From Anaspis maculata (lineage: Eukaryota; Arthropoda; Insecta; Coleoptera; Scraptiidae): 64,000 nt of DNA. Each line of letters starts with the position of its first letter. The stretch's first letter is position 1. Shown here one piece after another: positions 10,829 to 22,089 of this stretch. The stretch covers positions 37,341,042 to 37,405,041 of the forward strand of contig OX421966.1 of the NCBI GenBank assembly GCA_949128115.1, read 5' to 3'. The notes under the pieces are model-generated. The model worked only from the letters and a program-made list of their open reading frames with translations. It had not been told where the DNA came from and searched no databases. Both the position numbers and the translations under genes were made by a program.

Positions 10829-12102
10829 TACCCACTCAGCATAGCATGTCATGTTTCATAAATGAGATGATCTCAATCATGTCACAAAATAACATCACAA
10901 TGAACGTTACTTCCACATTTCTGTGATGTTCATCCGCGATGTTATACGATGTAATGTCTGAGAGATGTTTCGAAATAAACTTAAATTGAACATCACACAT
11001 GAGACATCTACCGTACATCACATTGTTACTGCTTTCAACTTGTCGAAGTGTAACATCTCACTGACGTCAATGAGATGTAGTCACTGAGAGATTTTTCAAA
11101 TTTCGCGGGCTGTCATCGTTAAGCTCTGTGTGTCGAAAAATATTTAATAAATAGTTCTGTCCTATTTCCATGTGTGTGATGCCAGAACAGCCTTATGTCT
11201 TCATGTTTGGTGTGAGGCCCTGCGGGCCCTCTTATGTCTTCAAGTGTCGTTTGGAACAACTTTTGTGTCTTCTTGTGCTTGTGACTTTCGGAACTAGTGT
11301 GCCCCATTTGTGTCTCCTTGTGTTCTTCGAAAGCCTACTGGGCCTTCTTGCATTTTGTCGTGACTTTCGCCTTTAGTGAACCCTTGTGTCTGCTTTTGCG
11401 TTATTCGGAACCCCAAAATGGACCCCTTTTTGTTTTATTGTGCTTTCGAATACTTTGATGACTCCCGTTCATGTCTTACCTATTGTAATGTCCGGGGCCC
11501 CAACGGAGTCCCTTGTGCCTTGCTGTAACGTTTCGAGCCCCAGCGAGGCTTTTTGGGCTCGGTGTATCGTTTGGAGTCCTAATGAAATATTCCGAGAAAC
11601 ATCCCTGAACATCAAGTGCGCTGTTTAAATATACTGTAGTAGACAAGTTGGTAGCTCAGACGAATCGGCAGCAGTGCCTCTAACCATCACCTGTGGGGAT
11701 CCAGGTTCGAATCCTGCGGAGGACGCCATAGAAGAAGAACTTTTCTTAGGGGAAAAACGTGCTGTATAGATTGTAAAAATTAGTAAAAATAGATGCGGAA
11801 CCTCCTGCGACATGAAACTATGTTGAAAAGTGGTGAAAAATTAATTTTTATTTAAAAATACACATTTAAAATGCGACGTATCATGTACGTCAAAAAGTGA
11901 TATCTACGAGATGTGGAATAGCGATGTAGATAGTATGTCACATTTGGACATCTTTGAGATATCTCATTCATGTTCTAATTACCCGAACATAAGAAGTAAC
12001 AGAGATGTCCACTTAACATCGCAGAGACTTTTTTTGTTAACATCGCAGTTGTGCTTGAACATCTAAGTGATGTCACAGAGATGTTTTCTTGCTGAGTGGG
12101 TA
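10829..12102. mobile_element. Non-autonomous DNA element with perfect 13-bp TIRs
   Basis: The ends are TACCCACTCAGCA (10829-10841) and TGCTGAGTGGGTA (12090-12102), exact inverted copies. If the outermost TA is the target duplication, the repeat itself is CCCACTCAGCA. Subterminal regions on both sides carry many scattered short motifs of the type GAGATGT, GATGTTA and CATCTC, as expected of transposase-binding repeats. The middle (about 11160-11630) is of different composition, with many TTGTGTCT-like steps, and a tRNA-like segment lies at 11645-11730. No transposase is encoded. Confidence 0.65.
11645..11730 (+). other. tRNA-like segment (SINE-head-like)
   Basis: It contains an A-box-like TAGCTCAGACGAATCGG and a perfect B box GGTTCGAATCC about 45 bases downstream. 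The flanking sequences do not pair into an acceptor stem, no variable-loop or anticodon-stem geometry fits well, and there is no T-run just after it. It is therefore more likely a tRNA-derived SINE fragment or decayed tRNA than a working tRNA gene. Confidence 0.4.
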
Positions 12103-12860
12103 CCTATTTTTTGCGACTTTTTTTTCCCGTTTTTCGTGTTTTATTCCTTCTTTTTAAACGTACTTTTTATGCTTTTGCGGGATATACTTTCCATGCGTTG
12201 TTATCCTTTTTTGGGCTCTTCCGTTTTTTCCTTGCACTCCATTCCTTCCTTACACGCGTCGACTGCCTTATCTTGCGACTTTCTTCCCGTTTCGTGTGAT
12301 TTATTCTTACTTGTCAATGTTTTCTTTTACGATTGTTAGCGATTTTCAGCTCTGTTTCTTGTTTTATGACGCGTTCTTTTTAGTCTCTTCCCGCCCAACA
12401 GTCCAATTTCACCCCTTGGTCCCGTTGGTGTCTTTTGGTAGCGTATTGCCACAAAACCAATGTTTTTCACTGATTTTCTTACAATTACTTGCGATTTTTC
12501 ACCCCGTTCTTATAGTTTTATGATACGTTCTTCCCAGCTTCTCCTCGCCCAACACTCCTATTTTGCTCCATGGTCCCGTTTGTGTCTTTTGGTAGCATAT
12601 TGTCACAAAAACAACGTCTTCCTGGTTTTCTCCCGATTTCTTGCCATTTTCTGCCCTGTTTCGTTTTACGACGCGTTATTCCGCCCGGCGCAAAAATACA
12701 CTGCGTAGTTTCCTTCCTTTCATTTTTTTTCTCGAAAATCTGTGTATCTTCCGCAAAATTTCTTTTAAAAACTTTCTGGGCCACCGTTTGTAGTCTATTC
12801 CTACTTTTGGACAGATCGAAATCGGGATCGGGATCCCCTTTATGACACGGTCACAAGACA
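12103..12860. repeat. T/C-rich region with imperfect ~150-bp tandem repeat
   Basis: A strongly pyrimidine-rich plus strand. A unit of about 150 bases is repeated about 2.5 times between 12330 and 12700, marked by GACGCGTTCTTTTTAG at about 12367, GATACGTTCTTCCCAG at about 12521 and GACGCGTTATTCCGCC at about 12669, each followed (the last only partly) by GCCCAAC and GTGTCTTTTGGTAGC blocks. The open frames reflect base composition; no protein is recognised. Confidence 0.6.
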
Positions 12861-12966
12861 ATTGGTCACTTCATCAGAAGACAATAATTGATTTTGATCC
12901 TCACTTGGGATAACCCTATGCAGTTTGTGTGTACGTATGTACGTGAACACTGCGCATGCGCTAGAC

Positions 12967-13115
12967 TGTGGAGATCCATGGAGGTTTCGTGGAGATCCGT
13001 GGAGGTCTTGTGGAGATCCGTGGGGATCCGTGGGGATCCGTGGAGATCTGTGGGGATCCGTGGAGATCCGTGGGGATCCGTGGAGATATGTGGAGGTATG
13101 GTGGAGATATTGGAG
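12967..13115. repeat. Second minisatellite of the GATCCGTGG family
   Basis: The same 10-bp monomer as at 9872-10115 (GATCCGTGGG/A), with GGTTTCGTG and GGTCTTGTG interruptions in place of GGTTTGGTG. Both arrays are entered through an ACTGTGGAG block and decay into GGAGATATTGG or GGAGATTTCG on the right, so they probably derive from one source sequence rather than arising independently. Confidence 0.85.
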
Positions 13116-13230
13116 GTTTCATTCTATTTGGAGGTTTTTTGTACCAGATTTTTGGTCGTGGTCGACCCCTCGTAAAGACTAATCGCAAACGAATCGTCCA
13201 GTGGATCAGTCATTGGCAATATTAGCATAC

Positions 13231-13692
13231 TGTTACGAGTTGCGAAACTCTAGGGCATTCGAAAGCATATGTGATTGTTTGGACCGTTTGATTTACATGG
13301 AGATATCCACAGACGGGTAAAATACATCTGCCCAATTGGCGGAGGCGCCACTCCAGAACACACTGGTAATGCACATGAAACGTGTTGGATTGTTCGAGAG
13401 TCGCTAAATCCAAGGCGACAACGAGCGAATAGAACAGCGAGTAGGTAGTAATCGGCGATAAACCAAAGCGCGAGTAATGATTCAAGTTTATTCAAGTTTC
13501 ATACTCTACAGAGACCGTTTGCGAGGTGTTTTATATCTTTTGAGTGTTCACATTTTGTAAGAAATTTTGACAGCTGCATGACTCTGCACCTGATGACCGG
13601 TGACGTGAAGTGTAGTATGTAGTACGAATAATAAACTGTCTATTTAAATGTCGTCTCAATCACCAAAGAACGCAAACGCGAATTCCGTAACA
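13231..13692. mobile_element. Probable solo LTR (gypsy-type ends)
   Basis: It starts TGTTACGAG and ends CGTAACA, so the first and last seven bases are inverted copies and carry the standard TG...CA termini. An AATAAA lies at 13630-13635, shortly before the end. The start TGTTACGA matches the 5' LTR of the Ty3/gypsy element at 56802. The flanks do not show an exact 4-6 bp duplication, so the call rests on terminal form, length (462 bp) and the polyadenylation signal. The minus-strand open frame inside it is not a gene. Confidence 0.45.
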
Positions 13693-13699
13693 ATATACT

Positions 13700-16600
13700 T
13701 ATAACCAGATATCCAAAAATCATGTACTCATGTCTCGAAGGTTTATTAGCGAGTTTATTTTCCTAACGGACGCGCCTAAGGACGTTTCAGCAAGATCCAT
13801 TTGTCATGTCCTTCTAGCTCTTTACTCGTGGTATCACGTTTCACTATGCATATTTCCCACTTAGGTACTAAAATGGTCTATCTCCATAACTTGTTGGTTC
13901 ATCTTCAAACTTCACAATAGAGAAAACACTCCACCCCGAGGAAGTCCTTTTTACGGCCTGATACGGGACATTTCCCTCGCAAACATCCAGGTCTTTTCAT
14001 TGAAGCAAACAATATTGAAGAGCGGTGAGTGCAGAGAGTATTCCCCCGCGCTGATTGCAGACGGTGCTGCAGGTCCCCCGCGAATTCAACTTCGCCTCGT
14101 ACGTTCTGCTCTTTCTCAACTCGAATGCGGAAAAGAACAGAAATTTTTCAGCGCCGGTATATTTAGTCGCTGTACACACACTAACAAAAAACAAAATAGA
14201 ATCCGGATTCCGTTCGAAGTTCTCCAGGCGAGTTTCTCCCGTGGGAGCCACGGGGAAGCAGAACTTTCCATCGGCCACCCTGTAATGAATATCGGGCAGC
14301 ACATACGTATGTGGAATTGGCAATGGGGTGAGAGGCATCAGTGGGCCGATATAGTCGATGGAGGGAATTTTATCGCACGCCAATTCCAAAGGAAAATGCG
14401 CGAGAACAGCAGTAATACGTTTTTCTGGATCTGTGTTTGTCGAGCCGTTCTCGGGATTTTTACGTCGCCGTTAGACCGAAATGTCGCTCCGCCGTCGATT
14501 TATGGTGGATCGCCTGTTCTGGCATGGTGTCGTCGCCTTGTCGGAGATGTATGAATTTCATTATATCAAGCTTGACACGTTTTTGGAAACGACACGACAA
14601 AAAACCAAGCGTTTATTTGCGTCAACACCACCTCTTGGGCAAGTTCCAAATTTCCAATTAGTTTGTCACTCGGGGCGGCATGTCGGTTTTTCCCCCATGT
14701 CTCCAAAACCGCACACGCTATTGTTGTGGTCGATAAATTGTGCGGTGGATGGGTTGCGGCCGACGGGTGATCTCCTTAGCTGCTCTACACAAGGGATGAA
14801 ACCCCGTTTTCCATTCCGGATGCATTGCCGGGAGTTTTCTTTTCTTAACGGTGAAATCACCATATACTAAATCCTTAATCTACCTTGAAGAATTTGCATC
14901 CAGCACTGGCGAAGACGTGAGGAAACTTCAACGCAGCTACGAGAGATCCAATTTGAAGAAAGCAGACACAAAGCAAAGCCGAATTTTATATAAAGTTTTA
15001 TCGTTGCCTGGGATTAATGGTGGTGAATAGGAATTGACAACAAATTCTAGACTTCTAGAGGGTTGATCTTTGATACGGTTCAAGACAATCTCATCAAAGT
15101 TCCCCTCAATTATCTTGCGAATAAAACATGTCTCTTACACAAGTTCGAGAGGCATTCAATTAAAGCATATGAAGAAAAACTCGTCAAGTTTCTGAGAGTC
15201 ATCACCATCACCGCGAATGAAATCCTTTTCGTTTATATAATTGCCCGCAACTCTAGCGCCGCGAAGAGGAGAGTCGAGCGTGCTCTCAAAGCAAGAGATG
15301 CACGCGGAGCTCGCGTCCTTTTATGCGAATGTCAACATAAAAATTCAATTACGCCCATGGATTTCACGAAAATTCCCCGAATAATGTGACGACTTGGCCG
15401 TAAACTCGAGACAATATTTACTTCCGCTGTAACAACAACTTCGTTATCCCCATTTCGCTTCCATCCTCACGCCGTTGTTATTGCACAAAATAAAAGCTCT
15501 TCCCCGAACTTGGTTCTTCTGCCCGGGATGTGTGAACGCAAAATTTGCCTTCCGAAATTTACCGAAATTAAACTCATCCACTCCGTGATCGTTTTATTTT
15601 TAAACTTCGACACATCGCGCGCTTTTTTGCACATCCCTTCCAGCTCTCTGATTAACAATACAGGAAAGCTTGTTCCTGCTTTATTTATAAAACCCTTGCG
15701 CGGAATATGACATGAACATGGAAAAGGAGGACGACGGGGAACCGTCAGCACAGGGGGCGAAATTAAATTTTTTTCCTTCGAACAAAAGTGGATGACTCGG
15801 TATCCTGATGCGGGTGATATTCGCATGTGTGCCGGGAGTTTCTGAATGCTACCGGGATGTAACGCAGGAGTCTGCGAATGCGAATGTGCTCTTCTAATGG
15901 CGTGGAATTTTGTCGTACATACATCACTTCTGGTATTAGTGAGGCACAACAGCGCATTCTCTTGTCGCGGAAGGAATTTCATTACACTTACATGCACTGT
16001 GTATGAGCCGACGGGGTGTGATCGGGCTGCCGCAAGGCGCAGATTTGAGATCACGCTTCTTGCTGCCCCTTGTTTACTAAGCCCCGTTGACCGGTCGGTC
16101 AGCAAACGCATTCTAAGAAAATATTGACATTTTGACAGCGATATAAAGTTTAACTGAGTGAGGTTTCGTCTAAGAAAGGCCTCACCTCTGATTAGAACAG
16201 TTTCGTTGCTTCTATAGGATTGCCGTCGTCGTCAGTAGACGGGTCATGCAGGAGGGAATTGTCTCCTAGTTTTCGAAAGGCGTTACGTCCCATCGCGATG
16301 TGAAACTGACTAAGCCAATTTGATCGACGCTTATCTACTAAGAAGTTGCAGCTCGTTACCAGGACATTATTGTAGTTGTGTATCGTAATTTACGCAAGTT
16401 TTTTTTGCCAATTTGACATTCGAATAAAATAAGCTAGGTATCGATTAGACATTTAAACCAGATCGATGGTTATTTTTCCTGGGGAGAGGTGATTGGCGTT
16501 GCGGACGGACAGAAAAAAGGCAGCTAAAAGCCTTATTCCCTTTGAAGAAAACGCGCTGAAAATTGCTTTGTTTGTACAGGAAATCTTCGAGGAAAACCTA

Positions 16601-16800
16601 CCGTGGAAGCGGTTCAAACACCTGGTGAATAAAACAAACCACAACCACACAACCTGGTCTCTATTAGTGAATAATGTTGGGAAACCACGCTTTTTTAGTG
16701 TCCCGTTTTATTATCCAGCGCGTCCAAAAACTGCGCGTATTAAAGAGCGTTTGGATACAAAGGATGTCCCGAAATTAGACCGCAATATTTGACCAGCTTA
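13700..16800. other. Long non-coding stretch, nothing recognised
   Basis: The frames at 14000-14554 (plus), 13997-14389 (minus) and 15467-16111 (minus) are fairly long, but they overlap one another in different frames, have no domain or signal I recognise, and lack repeated or biased codon use. I treat them as chance. No transposon termini were seen. Confidence 0.45.
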
Positions 16801-17603
16801 TTCTAAATCAGAAAATAGGAGGAAAAGTTCCGATAAACATCGGTCGAATAATACCCCCTAAGGGAGCTAGTACCTCCGAAGCTTGGCAAGATAAAATGAC
16901 GAAATTTGGTTTGACCTCTACATGGGTTACAAGCTTAAGATAATGATGTGAACAAGATTTCCACATTTTCATCAGGGACGTCTAACTAAAGGGGAACGTG
17001 GGATAGATTTGGCAGTTTTTTTTTTGTTCGTGACTTTTTCTGAATTTCAATGAGGAAATCTAAAAATCAGAGTTTTTAATTAAAAAAAAAGGTACTCTTG
17101 TACCATTTCGATCCGACGCACCGTTGTCGAGATAAATCACTCAAAAACACACAGAAAAAACTTCACTTGAGATTCTCCCAAGATTTTCAAATCCCAAAAA
17201 CAGATATCAGAGCAATAACACCAACCGTGTTTTTTTGGACTAAAAACAGGAAGAAACGTTCAAATAAAGGTGAATTGGAAAATGCATCTTGAAGGACCTA
17301 GAGCCCCTTGGAAGAGGGACTTGGTGCTGCTCTTGTCTCCGAAACTTCCCGGGACAAAATGACGAAGTTTGATATGACGTCTTCATGTTGGAATAGAATG
17401 ACAAGCTGATGCTGTGAAAACATGTCCAAATTTCTATCAGGGACGTCTCAAAGGAAGGGGGTGGGAGCAAGTAAATTTGGAATAAGTGTTTTTGGCTAAT
17501 CATGTGAAAACGTAATTTATAAAAAGATTTTTTTGCAGAGACTACAACAAGTGCTCAAACAAGTCCCCGTTTTCTTGGATGCACAGTATCGATCGACGCT
17601 AAT

Positions 17604-17891
17604 GTCAGGAATTGGCTTGATGACCGTTTTCCTGGCAGTTGGATAAGAAGAGGTGGTTCCATACCGTGGCCACCTCGATCAACCGATCTAAGTCCTCCAG
17701 ATTTTTACTTTTTGGGACGGATGAAAGATATTGTGTATTTCGTTGAGATTGATTCCCGAGAAGTTTTGCAGCAACGGATGAGTCTAGCTGTAAACGAAAT
17801 TCAACAGCAGCCACTCGAGAGTTTGCATTCTTCCGGGGCAGTTACGCGTCGATCAGTCTGCGTGCATCCAAGAAAACGGGCATTTGTTTGA
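17604..17891 (+). pseudogene. Tc1/mariner-superfamily (DDE) transposase C-terminal fragment
   Basis: The frame contains FPGSWIRRGGSIPWPPRSTD followed by LSPPDFYFLGRMKDIVY. This is the signature of arthropod IS630/Tc1/mariner-like transposases around the third catalytic acidic residue (pattern WPPRSPDLTPxDFFLWGxLK), followed by the family's helical tail up to a stop at 17889-17891. The N-terminal DNA-binding domain and first catalytic Asp are absent, so it cannot be active. The fragment is bracketed by short inverted sequences containing the CCGTTTTCTTGGATGCA block (about 17548-17584 and 17862-17900). Confidence 0.7.
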
Positions 17892-18091
17892 GCACCTTTG
17901 TAATCTTTGCATTTGTTTGAGCACCTTTGTAATCTTAGCAAAGAAATCTTTTCATTAACTACGTTTGCACATGATTTACCAAGAAACACTAGCTCCAAAT
18001 TTACTAAGCCCCCCCCCTCTACTTAAGGATGTCCCTGATGAAAATTTAGACATGTTTTCACAGCATCAGCTTGTCATTCTAACATGAAGAC

Positions 18092-19958
18092 TAGGGTGGG
18101 CCGCTGCTATAGGTGTGTTTTTTTTGTTTTCATAATACGGACTTCTAATAGCGCGGAAAAGTTGCAGTTTCATATACTTTTCAAATGTCTAGAAGCTTTT
18201 TGTCCCAAGTTTTTGTCTTCAGCCTCCGCAAGACGTGTCTTTCAGAAATATTTCAACATTCAGTTTTTGCAAGATAACGAATTGAGTTATGAAGAAAACT
18301 GTTGAAATAAGAAATACCTTAGTGAAAAAATAGATAAAACTCTTTATTCGACAGAAATGAAGTGATGAGACTTCAATTATCAATATTTTATCGATATTTT
18401 TTGTTTTATCTCACTCTGGGTTAAAAATTTTCTGACCTACCAATATGGGCATCAGTTTCCTAGATTCATTCTTGCTGTAAATAGAGCCATATCTTGATTC
18501 AGCTCCACAAACTGCTGATGCTGCTTCTGAAACTGTTTTCAAAAATCGCTCTACTGATTGGGTATAACAGGGGAAACGTGGAAATTCTGATTAAGGAATT
18601 ATATCGTTAACATTCAGTAAATCTTTTAGTTCATCATCCGACATACGGGGTGGTTTTTTGAAAAGGACTCACCTCCAATTTCTCGCTGCACAATTTTTTT
18701 CTGAGAAAAAGCTGACAAGTCGATCTTCTTCTTGAGGGGGACATCTAGGACCCGTATTGTCAAATTCTTATCTTCAATCCCTTTGCCCCCACCCCCTACC
18801 CTAGTTTAAAATTCCAAATTGCATCACTTATCTTGTGATACACCAAATTGAAGGCAATAACATTGTTTCCGTTGAACATACTCTGAAATCTTCAAACAAT
18901 CCTCTTATCCTCTTAACCCTTTTGAAAATTCTTCCATTGTTGATTAAAGGAATGATTTTCTGTTAACTGCAGATTCTTGAGGAATAGATTTCCCAGCAAA
19001 AACAGGGCGATTTTTATTTCGAGGGGAACATCTGAACATGTGTTGCCAAATTTTCATCTTCATTGCATTATCTCCCTAATTAGGACCATTTTTGAAAAGG
19101 ATTAGAGGGTGATTTAGGCAATTTGAAATTATTTTTGCATGAAGGAGATTTTCATACTTTCAATTTGATGTATCACAAGGTAGATAATTTATTCCTATTA
19201 GAATTGAAGTAGGCTAGGATGAGGCCGAAAGGATTGAAAATAAAACTGTGACAACATCGAAATAAGAACCGACCTGTTTTCGTTCAGAAATATTTTTTTC
19301 AAGAATCGGGATAGTTGATAGGATCGAGAAAAGCTTTTCTTTGATTAAAGATGAGAGAATTTTTGCAAGGGTTGGGAGGTGACTTGAAAAATTCAAAATT
19401 TGTTTGTCAGAAGAGAATTCTATTATCTTCAGTTTGATGTGTCACAACTAAGGTAATGCTATTTGACATTTTAAAGTTTTTTTTTTATTTGGGTGGTCTT
19501 TTTCACCAATTTCAATAACGTTTTGATTGATGTATGATATTATCTCATCATTGCTAAAACTCTTGTATGACAAAACAGTTGAAAATGAAGTTTTCGCCCA
19601 AAGTTGCTCAATTTCTAATGTGACTATTTCTGCAACTTCAAGGCAACCGAGCTTTTTCGGTGAATTCAATTTCATTTGTTTTTTTGTGTTGAAAAAACAA
19701 TACTGGAACACGGGTTTTTTGTGCCTGACTGTTTAATTCCATATTTTTTTATTGTAAATATATTTTTAAACATTTTCTGGCCTAATAAAAATTTGCGATT
19801 TTTTTTCCAAATATAGAAATTTCAACGTCATTGCGGACCCTGAAGTGATGATTTTTTTTCAAAAACGCTGTAACAATTCTTTTTTGTAATCTGACTATGC
19901 ATCTTTTCCGCACTATTAGAATAAAAAAATCGAAAATATGATTTTTCGGCCCACCCTA
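18092..19958. mobile_element. hAT-like element with exact 12-bp TIRs and 8-bp TSD
   Basis: The termini TAGGGTGGGCCG (18092-18103) and CGGCCCACCCTA (19947-19958) are perfect inverted copies. Flanking target duplications ATGAAGAC at 18084-18091 and 19959-19966 are identical, the 8-bp length typical of the hAT superfamily. The element interrupts the right arm of an older palindrome, which rejoins exactly when it is removed. No transposase is recognisable. The middle (about 18720-19470) is a copy of the dispersed ATCTTCAA/CCCCTTTGCCCC repeat, presumably a nested insertion, so the original element was shorter. Confidence 0.8.
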
Positions 19959-20141
19959 ATGAAGACGTCACATCAAATTTCGTCTATTAATCTCGGCAAG
20001 TTTCGGAGATAAGAGCAGCGCCAAGTAGGTCCTTCAAGATGCATTTTTCAATCCACCTTTATTTGAACGTTTCTTCCTGATTTTAGTCCAAAATAACACA
20101 GTTGGGGTTGTTTATTGCTCTGATTGGGGCTATTGGGGAGT

Positions 20142-20415
20142 TGGCGTGCACACGTCCGTACGACGTAACGTAACTTTCAACGTGAAAATCGACGAGTTTG
20201 TTATTTGGAATTCCTTAGTTACAGGGAAATTTTCACGTTCTACGTTACGTTGCGTCGTACGCTGCGTGAAATCGCAATTTGCGTGCACACGTACGTGAGA
20301 CGTGCGTAACTTTCAACGTGAAAATTGGCGAGTTTGTTATCCGCAATTCATTAGTTACAGGGGAATTTTCACGGTCTAAGTTGCGTTACGTCGTACGTTC
20401 AATGAAATCGCAAAC
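20142..20415. repeat. Tandem pair of ~137-bp palindromic units
   Basis: Two direct copies (about 20142-20280 and 20281-20415) each contain GCGTGCACACGT, AACTTTCAACGTGAAAAT, GTTAGT-like TTAGTTACAGGG and the mirrored ATTTTCACGTTCTACG-type block. Each unit can therefore fold on itself. They look like a tandemly duplicated MITE. No gene. Confidence 0.65.
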
Positions 20416-20739
20416 TCCATATTATTTTCTGGGATACGTACGTAACATATTTTTAGTATTAGTAACGGAGCCTGCTAGGCTAGGGTTTGAACCATGAGAA
20501 TGGAGGGCTCAGTTTTTTTTTACAATCTCCTGAATTAAGGAGTAAGTGTGCGTCATTCTCAGGGAAGTCCTCAATGGGAAAAAAACTATCTAGACTCGGT
20601 CCGGTTTTGAACCCGCGACCCGCGACCCCAACAACGGAAGATGAATAGACTATATAGTTTACTGCTGGGCGCAGAATCACGGCGATGATTCGGATCTAGA
20701 GCATGCTTCAAGCACAACAACACAGGTCCACCAACTGAC

Positions 20740-21319
20740 CTGTGGCGTATCCCGGCTCGGAGCTGGAGTCGTCGTCCGAAAACGACGGCTGCTTGTGGTG
20801 GTACTCGACGTAGGTGGCGTGGTGGTGGTACAAGTGGTGCGGCACTGCATACTCCACCGCCGTGTGCCTGCTGCCCACCCTCGTCAGCGTGTTGCCTGCC
20901 GACAGCGTGCCGCCGCGACCGTCCCCCTGCTTGCTGCTATGCGCCGCGCAGAGGATGCCCGCCAGGGCGCCCTGCGGCCCCACCATGCTCAGGTCCAGGG
21001 AGGGCCGTCGCGAAAACTCCGCCGTCACCTCTTCGAACTCGCCGCCGCTGCTGCCGCTGCCCCCACCCCCGATGCTGCCGGCCAGCGAGGCGGCGGCGGT
21101 GGCGGCATTGTTGTTGGAATTGACGCCGACGGCGGCGTACGTCTGCGAGGCCGAGGGAGCGCGGTCGTCGATGGTCACCGCCGGCGCCGCGGCCTGGTGA
21201 TGATGGTGGTGGTTGGAGGAGGCGGTGGTGGCGGCGGCGGCGGTGGTGCCGTTCTGGTTGCGACGCGGGCTGCGACCCCTGTCCGACACGGTCGTGGCGC
21301 TCCAATAACCCCAGGCCAT
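20740..21319 (-). CDS. First coding exon of an unidentified gene (GC-rich, His/Ala/Gly/Ser-rich)
   Basis: A minus-strand ATG at 21319 opens 193 codons plus one base, ending at a good donor (ACAG then GTCAGT, intron starting at 20739). The protein begins MAWGYWSATTVSDRGRSPRR, then has His, Ala, Asn and Gly/Ser runs (HHHHH near residue 36, SIGGGGSGSSGG near 82), and ends with an acidic Ser stretch SFSDDDSSSEPGYA just before the splice site. Low-complexity composition of this kind is typical of the disordered N-terminus of a signalling or scaffold protein. GC content is far above the surrounding DNA, which supports real coding selection. I do not recognise the family. Downstream exons must lie below 20740 or outside the window, and I did not find one. 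Confidence 0.6.
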
Positions 21320-21862
21320 GACCTTCGTCTATTTTCTAGCTCTAAAGCAATTTGGCCGAATATTACGAATACTGTTAGTTGGAGGTGGGGGAGGAATGGG
21401 GGAAGTTGTCGCTTATCTAGTTAGTCATCTTGAAGGGTCTCATCTGGAAAGAGACGTGAAACACTGAAGTCTTTACACATCTTCAAGTACTCAGGTATTT
21501 ATTGATAATACACGAAATCTTGTATAGAGCCCTCTTACTTTGAGTTGTGCGCCTGTACGTGCCGACACACGACACCTCTTTGTGACACAACACCACTTTA
21601 TAGTTGAAGTTTAAAGCAGTTACAACTATGCCTTGCTCAAAGACAGAACAGAGTACCTACCTACATACCCACGTACTGATCACACTCCACATGCCCAACT
21701 AGAGTATTTTAAATTTCAGGTCTTTTTCAGCATTCAAATGAAATTTTCACGAAGTCAATTAACGGCTGTTGTTTGTGAGACAAAAAAAAAAGCATCATGA
21801 AAGTTACCATACGTGCCCGTCATCCAAGCCAATGAAGTAGTGGCCGCGGTATACTCTAGTAC
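21320..21862. promoter_or_regulatory. Putative upstream/5'UTR region of the minus-strand exon
   Basis: Non-coding DNA upstream of the start codon at 21319. I see no convincing TATA box or other specific site; the assignment is by position only. Confidence 0.25.
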
Positions 21863-21979
21863 CGTATGATTAAAAACTTTCCCCCTCTAAGCAGGCTGTG
21901 GTCTGGTCATTGGCAGGCAAACGAGGCTGATTTTGGCCAGGCCACAGCCGCCTAGAGGAGAAAAGTTTTTGATCATACG
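21863..21979. mobile_element. 117-bp palindromic MITE-like element
   Basis: CGTATGATTAAAAACTTT at the left and its inverted counterpart AAAGTTTTTGATCATACG at the right. The match continues inward through CCTCTAAGCAGGCTGTGG and its mirror to a small loop near 21920. Confidence 0.65.
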
Positions 21980-22089
21980 TTATTTGGGAGAATACGGCAT
22001 TTGATGAAGAAGCAATTACCTTCGGCAGGATTGCTCTTCAGGGTTCTTAAAGTCGATCCATTCGGAGCACCAAAAAAATAGTTCGTGTA

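Larger units (their letters stand above)
16860..20130. mobile_element. Composite palindromic element split by a later hAT insertion
   Basis: The left arm (about 17205-17480) is mirrored by a right arm now in two pieces, about 17985-18083 and 19967-20130. Landmarks are CATCAGCTTGTCATTCT and its mirror, and GAAGAAACGTTCAAATAAAG and its mirror. A diverged direct copy of part of the left arm lies at 16870-17000. The right arm is interrupted exactly at the ATGAAGAC target by the element at 18092-19958. Between the arms lies a Tc1/mariner-type transposase fragment. Confidence 0.6.

Noticed and set aside
14000..14554. A 184-codon plus frame and an overlapping 130-codon minus frame
   Set aside because: Mutually exclusive and both unlike any family; no splice context or GC contrast that would support one.
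15467..16111. A 214-codon minus-strand frame
   Set aside because: No recognisable domain, signal or composition, with competing plus-strand frames in the same place. Most likely chance.
20480..20620. SINE-like features on the minus strand (two GGTTCAAA-type B-box matches and a short A-tail)
   Set aside because: No A box at the right distance and no target duplication; too weak to list.
20795..21424. Plus-strand 209-codon frame rich in Val/Gly/Arg
   Set aside because: Antisense shadow of the GC-rich minus-strand exon at 20740-21319.
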